A DNA stretch of 64,000 nt from Actinomycetes bacterium (lineage in GTDB: Bacteria; Actinomycetota; Actinomycetes; Streptosporangiales; Streptosporangiaceae). Position 1 is the first letter of the stretch. Each line of letters starts with the position of its first letter. The stretch is from positions 1 to 64,000 of the forward strand of contig JAJYTD010000002.1 in NCBI GenBank assembly GCA_021793235.1. Reading direction: 5' to 3'. Under the pieces are notes generated by a model, which saw only the letters and a program-made list of their open reading frames with translations, made no database searches and was not told the DNA's origin. Positions 1 to 7,174 of this stretch are shown here, piece after piece. Position numbers and translations under genes: made by a program.

Positions 1-67
1 CCGGCGGCCGCTCCGGCAGCAGCGGCTCCACGATCTCCCACAGCCCATCGGGCAACACATCACTCAC
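1..67 (-). mobile_element. IS5/IS4-type transposase, 5' end only (runs off window)
   Basis: Reading leftward from a GTG at 67, 22 codons run to the window edge. They begin VSDVLPDGLWEIVEPLLPE, the usual N-terminus of actinomycete IS5-group DDE transposases (a start, then 'LxDxxWxxxxPLLP'). The rest lies outside the window. The 60 bases upstream (68-127) probably hold one end of the IS, but I cannot fix its terminal repeat from one side. Family assignment rests on this short motif alone. Confidence 0.6.
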
Positions 68-224
68 AGCACGTGATGATGGCAGCTCCCAGTCACCCAC
101 GCAGGCTATTGAGACAAGTTCTTATGGACAGGCTTTTCCGTGTTCATCGCCCGGCTGTGGCGGCTGCCTCCAAAGGGGCAGCTGAGGCGGGCGCCCGGAT
201 CCGCGGATCCGTGCCCCGGCGCTC

Positions 225-461
225 TCACTCCCGCAGCTCGTCCACCGAAGCACCGGAGTGCAGAGCTCCAAACAGGTGGTAGCGGCAGAGCATGAAGCCT
301 TCGGTCTTGGGCGCACCGCAGTAGGTACTACCCGACGGCAGCCCATAGCTGGTCTGCTCATCGCACTGGCCGCTCTCCAGCTCGCTCTTGGCGATATCGC
401 GGCACTGGGAGGCATCAGGAACCGGGCCGCTCAGAAACGCCTGCAGCTCTGCCTCGTCCAT
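225..461 (-). CDS. Small four-cysteine protein, unknown function
   Basis: A 78-residue reading frame. I chose the ATG at 461 over an in-frame upstream start at 488, because the nine extra residues look non-conserved. The protein is acidic and carries four Cys (residues 20, 33, 48, 59), the last in a C-x2-H arrangement (CRYH), so a small zinc-binding or disulfide fold is possible. There is no signal peptide or membrane segment. It stands alone between a transposase fragment and decayed genes, so it may be accessory. I do not recognise a family. Codon usage looks coding, but no second line of evidence is visible. Confidence 0.45.
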   Translation of the reverse strand: MDEAELQAFLSGPVPDASQCRDIAKSELESGQCDEQTSYGLPSGSTYCGAPKTEGFMLCRYHLFGALHSGASVDELRE

Positions 462-719
462 GGCGCTCCTCTTCACGCTCAAGCACACTCACGCCCAGAA
501 TGCACGGAAAACCGGAACGCGAGGTCTTCTCTGTCCACAGCCCTCGCCCCGGCGCGGACACACTCCCCGTGATCTCCAGTCTCACCCCTCACCTCCGTCA
601 CACCAGCACCCCCGCGCCGCTCGACGCCGAGCGGGACGCGAGGCGCCTGACCGGTGCCTTCGTACGGATCACCGCAAAACGGGCCATGAGAGGCCCAGGC
701 GCCGTCTACGGTTGGCCTC

Positions 720-1045
720 ATGCGCGACCGCCTCACCTCCGTGCTCCAGCGTGTGACCCGGCGCCAGCGGTCCACTCCCACGCCACCGCTGTGGCTCGGC
801 CGACTCATCGCGGCGGCCTGGGCGGTGGCCCTCGCGGCCGTCGCGGGCCTGGCGGATCCTGGGTGCCCCAGGCCTAAAACGCCCTCCGGAACTGACACCC
901 GCGGCCCTGGACGTGGTCGTGACCCGCGCCTTCGCTGTCGTGACCGGCCTGGGCGGCACCGCACTGCTGATGATCTCCTACCGCCGCCACCAACAACCGG
1001 AGCAACTTCAAAGTGTGAGCGGGCCAACGGGTGTGCGCCTCGATG
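720..1045 (+). pseudogene. Broken N-terminus of a membrane protein resembling actinobacterial pentapeptide-repeat proteins
   Basis: From the ATG at 720 one frame encodes a basic start and a membrane segment (LGRLIAAAWAVALAAVAGL). Around 860 coding sense moves to another frame, which reads RPPELTPAALDVVVTRAF and then AVVTGLGGTALLMISYRRHQ before it dissolves. Together the pieces match the N-terminal layout of actinomycete proteins with two membrane segments, a 'YRRQR' turn and later pentapeptide repeats. The repeat domain is absent. The frameshift and missing C-terminus make this a relic. The family call is from memory of that layout and is tentative. Confidence 0.4.
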
Positions 1046-1240
1046 AGGGCGGGGTAGGTGCCCAGTTCGCGTCCGCCCCGGCTGACAGATCGGCTGCCCG
1101 CTCTTCGGGGAAAGCCGGGGTGGCGCGTACGTCCACGCTGATCGTCCCCCGGACCACGGAGAGCCCGTTCCCAGCTTCGATCGCGGTCACCTCGTGGAGA
1201 AAGGCTCCATTATGCTTGCGGTCACCGTCCGGGGACGTCC
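1000..1240 (-). pseudogene. Decayed coding fragment, unknown family
   Basis: On the minus strand a frame running down from about 1240 looks coding (for example HEVTAIEAGNGLSVVRGTIS, then RATPAFPEERAADL). Near 1085 the coding sense appears to move to a second frame reading LGTYPALIEAHTRWPAH. There is no plausible start and no full domain. I do not recognise it. It abuts the pentapeptide-type relic and the IS-like end on the left, so this corner looks like decayed accessory DNA. Confidence 0.3.
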
Positions 1241-1322
1241 AGCGGACAGAACATCGGGGCGAACCTTCCGGACTTCCTGGTCCCGACGCGCTCCGCTCAC
1301 CCCATTCGAGGAAGGCCTACAC

Positions 1323-1919
1323 GTGGTCGGGATCCGCCAGCAGCGCCAACAGCGCACCCGCGAGGCGCTGCTCGACGCCGCCGCGTCGGTATTCGCCAGC
1401 CACGGCTACGCTGGCGCATCGGTACCGCAGATCGCTCACGAGGCGGGGGTGTCCACCGGCGCGATCTATGCCAACTTCACCGGCAAGCAGGAGCTGTTCC
1501 TGGCCATGATGCGTCGGGTGGTCGAGGCCGGTGCAGCCGCGCGTCAACGATCCGCCGCGGAGACCACCGACCGTGACGAGCTGCTCAACCGGATGGTCAC
1601 CACCTGGACAGCTACGGTCGACACCGCCCCCGACATCGTGCTCCTGATGGCCGAGTTCTGGCTGTACGCGCTGCGGAATCCGCCGCACAATGAGCTCGTC
1701 GCCGAGCTGCTCGCCGACGTGCGAGCCAACCTCGCCGCCAGCATTGTCGGTGCCGGAGTGGTGCCGGACGCCGACCGGGCCGGGCGAATCGCCGTCGCGG
1801 TGCAGGCGGTGGCCTACGGCTACGCGATGCAGCGGTTGGTCGACGAGGACGCCGTGTCGCCGACGCAGCTGGTCGAAACGGTGGACTGGATCCTGCGGGG
1901 TGCCGTGCCCGCACGTTGA
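1323..1919 (+). CDS. TetR/AcrR-family transcriptional regulator
   Basis: A 198-residue one-component repressor. The N-terminal HTH runs from about residue 8 to 58 (RTREALLDAAASVFASHGYA, then VPQIAHEAGVSTGAIYANF), followed by an all-helical ligand domain of unknown specificity. I start it at GTG 1323, because the open frame upstream to 1194 has no TetR-like sequence. It precedes the hydrolase and OleC-like genes on the same strand, and a 26-bp near-perfect inverted repeat at 1955-1980 sits between it and them. The simplest reading is local repression of the downstream pair. The inducer is unknown. Confidence 0.85.
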   Translation: MVGIRQQRQQRTREALLDAAASVFASHGYAGASVPQIAHEAGVSTGAIYANFTGKQELFLAMMRRVVEAGAAARQRSAAETTDRDELLNRMVTTWTATVDTAPDIVLLMAEFWLYALRNPPHNELVAELLADVRANLAASIVGAGVVPDADRAGRIAVAVQAVAYGYAMQRLVDEDAVSPTQLVETVDWILRGAVPAR

Positions 1920-1954
1920 GGGGTTGTGGCGGCCATCACCTCCAAATAGCATCC

Positions 1955-1980
1955 ATTCGGCGAATGCTCATTCGCTGAAT
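1955..1980. promoter_or_regulatory. Inverted-repeat operator, likely for the TetR regulator
   Basis: Half-sites ATTCGGCGAATG (1955-1966) and CATTCGCTGAAT (1969-1980) flank a 2-base centre and match at 11 of 12 positions as an inverted repeat. Each half is itself nearly palindromic, as is common for TetR dimer-pair sites. It lies 36 bp after the regulator's stop and 20 bp before the hydrolase start, where it would cover that promoter. Confidence 0.7.
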
Positions 1981-2000
1981 TTGTGACATTGGAGGTCACG

Positions 2001-2909
2001 GTGAGCGATAGCGCGCAGCGAACCCCGGGTCCGGGTGACGGGTCGTCGCAGGGTTTGCCGTTGGAACGATTCCAGCACGGCGAGCTGGAACTCGCCGTGC
2101 GTCGGGCCGGGGACCACGGGCCGGGCGTGGTACTGCTCCACAACGGTGGCACCTCACACAGCATCTGGCGCCATCAGCTCGCTGATCTCGCCGACGGCCA
2201 CCGCGCGGTGGCCGTCGACCTGCCAGGCTTCGGCGCCGCTCCCCCGCCGCCGCGGCCGATCGACCTCGCGGCACACATCGAGCTGGTGTCGGCCCTGATC
2301 GAGCACGACGAGCTGGCTCCGGTCACCCTTGTCGGCAACTGCATGGGAGCGGCCATCGCCGCCGGCGTGGCTGCTCGCCGCCCCGGCCAGGTACAGGCGC
2401 TCGTTCTGATCAACCCGCTGACGGACGCGACGTTCCGCGCCGGCGGCCTGGGGCTACTGATGGCTCCCCCCGGGGTGTGGTCGACGGCGACCGCACCGAT
2501 GCGGGCGGCGCTCCGCCGGCTACGCGTCCCCCGCGCGCTCGCCCCGTGGGTGCTCCGCTTCCAGGTGGGCCCCGCCGGTGCACGCGCCGGCATTCATCAC
2601 GACCCGGAGCTGACGGCGTGCCTGCTCCGGGACGAGCAGGCACCGGCCCTGACCGACGTCCTCGCCGACCTGCCCGCCAGCTACCGCATCGTGCGCACTC
2701 CGGACGGGCCTCCCATGTGCACCATCTGGGGCGCTCGGAATCGGGTCCTGTCACCGAACGCAGGCGTCCGCCTCGACGCCTTGCTGCGTTCCGAGCGCCG
2801 CGTGCTCATCCGCGACGCCGGCCACCTGCCGATGCTTGAACGGCCAGACGAGGTGACCAACGCGATCCGTTCCTTCCTGAAGGACGTCGCCGCTTCTGAC
2901 AACGCATGA
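2001..2909 (+). CDS. Alpha/beta-hydrolase with a cysteine nucleophile
   Basis: A 302-residue alpha/beta-hydrolase-fold protein. The GTG at 2001 has GGAGGT four bases upstream, which is why I prefer it to the in-frame GTG at 1983. VVLLHNGG is the oxyanion-hole strand. The nucleophile elbow is GNCMG, with Cys114 where most esterases have Ser and OleB-type enzymes have Asp. His275 in AGHLPMLERPDEV is the expected catalytic His. It ends in an ATGA overlap with the region leading into the OleC-like synthetase, so the two are probably co-transcribed. The gene pairing suggests action on a beta-lactone, thioester or acyl product. The substrate is inferred, not shown. Dienelactone hydrolase is a known precedent for a Cys nucleophile in this fold. 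Confidence 0.85.
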   Translation: MSDSAQRTPGPGDGSSQGLPLERFQHGELELAVRRAGDHGPGVVLLHNGGTSHSIWRHQLADLADGHRAVAVDLPGFGAAPPPPRPIDLAAHIELVSALIEHDELAPVTLVGNCMGAAIAAGVAARRPGQVQALVLINPLTDATFRAGGLGLLMAPPGVWSTATAPMRAALRRLRVPRALAPWVLRFQVGPAGARAGIHHDPELTACLLRDEQAPALTDVLADLPASYRIVRTPDGPPMCTIWGARNRVLSPNAGVRLDALLRSERRVLIRDAGHLPMLERPDEVTNAIRSFLKDVAASDNA

Positions 2910-2938
2910 CCGGCATCGACGACCACGGAGGCAGTCCG

Positions 2939-4666
2939 ATGGCCAACCTGACACCCGATAGCGGGCAGCGGCCCGAAACGACCACCGACGGCAACGAGGC
3001 GACCACCCCCGACCGGATCCGTGTCGCCGACCTGGTCCTGGAGGTGGCGCGCGCCGACCCCGACCGCGTCGCCCTGGCCCAGACCACCAAGCGCCGCGAC
3101 GGCGGCCTGGTCTACCAGGAACGGACCTACGGCGAGCTGTCAGATCGCGCCGAACGGCTGGCCGTCGGCCTCCGCGCGGCCGGCGTCCGCGAGGGCACCC
3201 TCTGCTCGTTCATGGTGCCGCCGAGCTTTGACGCACTCGTGCTCGGGACGGCGCTGTTCCGGATCGGTGCCACGCTGGTGGGTATCGAACCGTTCAGCCA
3301 CGGTTTGCGGCGGGTGACCCGCTGCCTCGACCGGGTCGGTCCCGAGGTATTCTTCGGCACGCCGCGCGCGCACCTGGCCAAGCGGCTCTTCGGCTGGGGG
3401 AAGCGGACGGTGCGTCAGCAGTACGTCGTGGACGGCCGCTGGCCCGGTGTGAGGACGTTGGACGAAGTGCTGGCGGACACGGCTCCAGCCGAGCCGACAC
3501 CGGCGAACGTCGAGCCCGGTGATCCAGCCGTCATCGCCTTCACCACCGGCAGCACCGGAATGCCGAAACCCACGGTGCTCCGCCAGCGCAACTTCGCCGC
3601 CATGATCGAGCTGGTCAGAAACCAGTGGTCGCTCGGAAACGGCAGCGACGTGGTCGACATGCCGACGTTCCCGATGTTCTGGATCATCGCGCTGTCCTCC
3701 GGCGGACAGGTGGTGGTCCCGCCGATGGACTTCACCATGAAGGGGCCCGGCGACGCCGACCCGGCCGCGCTGCTGCGCACCATCGAGGAGCGTGGCGTCC
3801 GGTCGATGTTCGCGTCGCCGGCGCTGATGCAGAACCTGTTGGCGCACGCCCGCCAGAAGTCGATCACGATACCGAGCGTGCGCCGTATCGTCGCCGGGGG
3901 CGCCGAAGTCCGCGGTCCGCTGTACGCGGCGGCCCGGGACATGCTCAGCCCCGACGGCGAGCTGTACTCCAACTACGGCGCTACCGAGTCGCTCCCGCTG
4001 TGCGAGATCGACGGCACGACGGTGCTGAAGGAAACCTGGGAGCGCACCGAACGCGGCGAGGGCCTGTGCGTCGGTCCGGGGCTGCCCGGCGTCGAGCTGC
4101 GGATCGTGCCGGCGACCGAGGCCCCCATCGCGAACATCGGTGACGTCGAAGCGCTGCCACCGGGCGAGGTCGGTGAGGTCGTGGCCCGGAGTCCGCACAT
4201 CAGCGAGGACTACTTCCGTGATCCAGCCGCGACCGCGGCGAACAAGATCGCCGATCCGGACGGGGCGGTGTGGCACCGGTTGGGCGACGTCGGTTCCCTC
4301 GACGAGCAGGGTCGCCTGTGGCTTGGTGGACGGCGTTCGCACCGGGTCATCACCCCCGGCAAGGTCTACCTGCCGTTGCAGGTCGAGCCCGTCATAGCGA
4401 CCCATCCGGCCGTGCGGCGCGCGGCGCTGGTCGCCGTTCCCCGCGCGGGTAGCGTCGTCCCGGTGGTCTGCATCGAGCGCACCGACGACGACCGCCGCAA
4501 CGCCGATACGGTGACCGCCGAGCTGCGGAAGCTGGCGGACCGCTACGCGGCGACCCGGGGCATCACCGAGTTCGTCCAGGTGCGGCGCCTGCCGGTGGAC
4601 CGCCGACACAACGCCAAGATCGACCGGCCGGCGCTGGGCGCCAAGCTGGCCCGCCGTTGGAGGTGA
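2939..4666 (+). CDS. OleC-like AMP-dependent synthetase (putative beta-lactone synthetase)
   Basis: A 575-residue ANL-superfamily enzyme. I use the ATG at 2939, with GGAGG seven bases upstream, rather than the overlapping ATG at 2906. The nucleotide loop TTGSTGMPK lies at about 202-210. Beyond generic ANL features it carries blocks typical of OleC: MPTFPMF, FASPALMQN, YGATESLPL, VEPVIATHPAVRRAALV and LPVDRRHNAKI, with Lys560 as the C-terminal catalytic lysine. OleC converts beta-hydroxy acids to beta-lactones in olefin and beta-lactone pathways. No OleA thiolase or OleD reductase lies in the window, so the hydroxy-acid source is unknown. An ordinary fatty-acyl-CoA ligase is the main alternative, but those blocks argue against it. 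Confidence 0.78.
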   Translation: MANLTPDSGQRPETTTDGNEATTPDRIRVADLVLEVARADPDRVALAQTTKRRDGGLVYQERTYGELSDRAERLAVGLRAAGVREGTLCSFMVPPSFDALVLGTALFRIGATLVGIEPFSHGLRRVTRCLDRVGPEVFFGTPRAHLAKRLFGWGKRTVRQQYVVDGRWPGVRTLDEVLADTAPAEPTPANVEPGDPAVIAFTTGSTGMPKPTVLRQRNFAAMIELVRNQWSLGNGSDVVDMPTFPMFWIIALSSGGQVVVPPMDFTMKGPGDADPAALLRTIEERGVRSMFASPALMQNLLAHARQKSITIPSVRRIVAGGAEVRGPLYAAARDMLSPDGELYSNYGATESLPLCEIDGTTVLKETWERTERGEGLCVGPGLPGVELRIVPATEAPIANIGDVEALPPGEVGEVVARSPHISEDYFRDPAATAANKIADPDGAVWHRLGDVGSLDEQGRLWLGGRRSHRVITPGKVYLPLQVEPVIATHPAVRRAALVAVPRAGSVVPVVCIERTDDDRRNADTVTAELRKLADRYAATRGITEFVQVRRLPVDRRHNAKIDRPALGAKLARRWR

Positions 4667-4795
4667 CGCGAGGTCGTCCCCCGGCACACTGGAGCCCACG
4701 GCGGAGAGGACCATCCGTGACCCTGCCCGGCGGCGGCGAAGGCGGTCACAGTCCAGCCGCCGGTGCGCACGACGGCACGAGCGGAGGCCGTGTCT

Positions 4796-4933
4796 ATGGA
4801 TGTGCTGGACGATGCGGCCCGCGTCGAATTCTTGTCAGTGTTGTCCCGGTTTCGCACTGATCCGCGGGAAAGCCTTCTCAGCCGCACCCTCGGGAGTGCA
4901 CACCCCCGGCCTCCCGGTCCGTACGGCGTTTGA
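4796..4933 (+). pseudogene. Remnant of an IS701-type actinomycete transposase N-terminus
   Basis: A short frame starts MDVLDDAARVEFLSVLSRFR and then degenerates to a stop after 45 codons. That opening matches, from memory, the N-terminus of a common actinomycete transposase family whose full length is several hundred residues. Nothing else of the element is visible before arsR. This would mark the left border of the arsenic island as a former insertion point. Confidence 0.35.
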
Positions 4934-4956
4934 CTCCGCCATACCGGCATGGTGGT

Positions 4957-4972
4957 ATCAATACATGTTGAT
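4957..4972. promoter_or_regulatory. ArsR operator overlapping the arsR start
   Basis: A perfect inverted repeat ATCAA-N6-TTGAT overlaps the ATG codons of arsR at 4965 and 4971. A repressor bound here would block its own expression. The same half-sites and spacing recur at 5948-5963 before acr3. Confidence 0.7.
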
Positions 4973-5282
4973 GTCTCAGAGGGACGCTGTTGCCGAGACG
5001 GCCGTGAACCTCTTCGGTGATCCGCTGCGAGCGCGGATCGTGGGACTGTTGGCGACCGAGCAGATGTGCACGTGCCATCTGATCGAGGAGACCGGCGCGC
5101 GCCAGCCGACCATCAGCCACCATCTGAGGGTGCTGCGCGAGGCCGGGCTGGTGGAGACCGAGCCCCGAGGGCGCTTCACCTACTACCGGCTGCGTCCGGA
5201 GGCGATCGCCGAGCTGGCCGCGGATCTGGGCGAACTCGCTGCTCGCGCGGAGCGGGCGCGGGAGAGCTACCGGCCGTGCTGA
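4965..5282 (+). CDS. arsR: ArsR-family metalloregulatory repressor
   Basis: A 105-residue winged-helix repressor. It starts at ATG 4965, or at 4971 two codons later; the longer frame up to 4800 runs through transposase debris and is not used. The recognition region reads ARQPTISHHLRVLREAGLVE. Cys35-Thr-Cys37 in QMCTCHLIEE is the Cys pair typical of As(III)-sensing ArsR proteins, so release of DNA on arsenite binding is expected. It opens the arsenic island. An ATCAA-N6-TTGAT site covers its own start and another lies in the arsC-acr3 divergent region. No strong ribosome site is visible, so it may be translated leaderless. Confidence 0.88.
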   Translation: MLMSQRDAVAETAVNLFGDPLRARIVGLLATEQMCTCHLIEETGARQPTISHHLRVLREAGLVETEPRGRFTYYRLRPEAIAELAADLGELAARAERARESYRPC

Positions 5283-5405
5283 CCGGTCGGCGGAGTGCGG
5301 TGGGCGCCGCCTCTCCGTGTGTCCTGCAGCACCCATGGCGACGTCCGCCTGTGTGGCGCCGGCCGTCGAGTCGGCCTCCAAGGCGCGGAACCATAGGACT
5401 TGGAT

Positions 5406-5432
5406 GCATCAAACACATGTCTACGTTGATGC
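5406..5432. promoter_or_regulatory. Spaced inverted repeat between arsR and arsC
   Basis: GCATCAA (5406-5412) and TTGATGC (5426-5432) form perfect 7-bp arms separated by 13 bases. The half-sites match those at 4957 and 5948, but the spacing is wider, so a weaker site or a loop element is possible. It lies downstream of both convergent genes, so its role is unclear. Confidence 0.35.
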
Positions 5433-5475
5433 GTGCTGATGTGATTGTTCACGGGCGCTTGAGGCGCCCCGGGGG

Positions 5476-5889
5476 TCAGCCGCGCACCGGGACCCCCAGC
5501 TCGGCCATCAGGACCTCGATACGGCGGCGGATCTCGTCGCGGATGGGGCGCACGGCCTCGACCCCCTGCCCGGCCGGGTCGTCGAGCTCCCAGTCGAGGT
5601 AGCGCTTGCCGGGGAAGACCGGGCAGGTGTCGCCGCACCCCATGGTGATCACGACATCGCTCGCCTCGACCGCGTCGATCGTGAGGAGCTTGGGCTGCTC
5701 ACCGGTGATGTCGATGCCGACCTCGCGCATCGCCTCCACCGCGGCCGGATTGATCGACTCGGCCGGGGCCGATCCGGCGGAGCGTACTTCTACCGCGCCT
5801 GCGGCCAGGCGGCTCAGCCAGCCGGCCGCCATCTGGGAGCGTCCGGCGTTGTGTACGCAGACGAAGAGCACACTGGGCTTGTCCGACAC
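5476..5889 (-). CDS. arsC: Arsenate reductase, low-molecular-weight phosphatase fold
   Basis: A 137-residue cytoplasmic reductase of As(V) to As(III). The phosphate-binding loop CVHNAGRS has catalytic Cys11. Cys85 and Cys89 in MGCGDTCPVFPG are the relay positions of the thioredoxin-coupled type, and YLDWELDDPAG is the typical acid loop. Actinobacterial relatives use either thioredoxin or mycothiol, and the sequence alone does not decide between them. It is transcribed away from acr3 across a region holding a perfect ATCAA-N6-TTGAT palindrome, so detoxified product would go straight to the Acr3 exporter. Confidence 0.92.
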   Translation of the reverse strand: MSDKPSVLFVCVHNAGRSQMAAGWLSRLAAGAVEVRSAGSAPAESINPAAVEAMREVGIDITGEQPKLLTIDAVEASDVVITMGCGDTCPVFPGKRYLDWELDDPAGQGVEAVRPIRDEIRRRIEVLMAELGVPVRG

Positions 5890-5947
5890 GGTGGTGACCC
5901 CTTCTTCTCAGCATGGCGTGGAGCGGCGCCCTGCGCACCCCTTTCTC

Positions 5948-5963
5948 ATCAACTATAGTTGAT
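5948..5963. promoter_or_regulatory. Perfect 16-bp ArsR operator in the arsC/acr3 divergent promoter
   Basis: ATCAACTATAGTTGAT is a perfect palindrome of the form ATCAA-N6-TTGAT, 58 bp from the arsC start and 65 bp from the acr3 start. One bound dimer could control both directions. Confidence 0.75.
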
Positions 5964-6028
5964 ATCAGCTTCTATCAATGTGACGGTGTGGGCGCCCCCA
6001 TGTGCCCGCGCGGTGAAAGGACACGAGG

Positions 6029-7129
6029 ATGGCGCAGGAAGCCCCCGCGGACACGTCGATATCCGGCGGTGCCGCACGGCTATCGACGCTGGACCGGTTC
6101 CTGCCGGTGTGGATCGGGCTGGCGATGGCCGCCGGGCTCGGTCTCGGCAGGCTCGTTCCCGGCCTGCAAGGCGCGCTTGAAGCGGTGCAGGTGGACGGTG
6201 TCTCCTTGCCGATCGCGTTGGGCCTGCTGCTCATGATGTATCCGGTGCTGGCCAAGGTCCGCTACGACCGCCTCGACACCGTCACCCGCGACTCCCGCCT
6301 GCTGGCCTCCTCGCTGGTGCTGAACTGGCTGGTGGGCCCGGCGGTGATGTTCGCGCTGGCCTGGATCTTCCTGGCTGACCTGCCCGAGTACCGTACCGGG
6401 CTGATCATCGTCGGGCTGGCCCGCTGCATCGCGATGGTCATCATCTGGAACGACCTGGCGTGCGGCGACCGCGAAGCCGCCGCTGTTCTCGTGGCACTCA
6501 ACTCCGTCTTCCAGGTCGCCGCGTTCGGCCTGCTCGGCTGGCTCTACCTCGATCTGCTGCCCGGATGGCTGGGCCTGTCCCAGAGCGGCATCGACGTCTC
6601 GGTCTGGCAGATCACCAAGAGCGTACTGATCTTCCTGGGCATCCCGCTGGTCGCGGGCTACCTCACCCGCACGCTGGGCGAGCGCGCACGGGGCCGGACC
6701 TGGTACGAGGAGCGGTTCCTGCCGAAGATCGGGCCGGTGGCGCTGTACGGCCTGCTGTTCACCATCGTGCTCCTGTTCGCCCTCCAGGGCGACGCCATCA
6801 CCTCCCAGCCCCTCGACGTCGCCCGCATCGCCATCCCGCTGCTGGTGTACTTCGCGGCGATGTGGGGGCTGTCCATGCTGCTGGGGCGGGGCATCCGGCT
6901 CTCCTACAAGCGCTCCACCACGCTGGCCTTCACCGCTGCCGGCAACAACTTCGAGCTGGCCATCGCGGTGGCGATCGGCGTGTTCGGCGTCACCTCCGGC
7001 CAGGCCCTGGCCGGGGTCGTCGGCCCCCTCATCGAGGTCCCGATGCTGGTCGCACTGGTCTATGTCTCCTTGTGGGCACGCCGCTTCTTCACCCACCGCA
7101 CCACGGGCCCGGCGGTGACCGGCCGCTGA
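6029..7129 (+). CDS. acr3: Arsenite efflux permease, ACR3 family
   Basis: A 366-residue inner-membrane carrier with about ten hydrophobic segments. It exports As(III), probably driven by proton motive force. Cys133 in GLARCIAMV and Glu309 in AAGNNFELA match the Cys and Glu that are essential in characterised Acr3 proteins. ATG 6029 has GAAAGGA seven bases upstream. It faces arsC across a shared operator region and converges on the ArsO-like gene. It is full length with no anomalies. Confidence 0.95.
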   Translation: MAQEAPADTSISGGAARLSTLDRFLPVWIGLAMAAGLGLGRLVPGLQGALEAVQVDGVSLPIALGLLLMMYPVLAKVRYDRLDTVTRDSRLLASSLVLNWLVGPAVMFALAWIFLADLPEYRTGLIIVGLARCIAMVIIWNDLACGDREAAAVLVALNSVFQVAAFGLLGWLYLDLLPGWLGLSQSGIDVSVWQITKSVLIFLGIPLVAGYLTRTLGERARGRTWYEERFLPKIGPVALYGLLFTIVLLFALQGDAITSQPLDVARIAIPLLVYFAAMWGLSMLLGRGIRLSYKRSTTLAFTAAGNNFELAIAVAIGVFGVTSGQALAGVVGPLIEVPMLVALVYVSLWARRFFTHRTTGPAVTGR

Positions 7130-7174
7130 ACCGGCCGCTGCGCAGCGTGCGAGCGCCCCGACCCGAGCCGGTGT

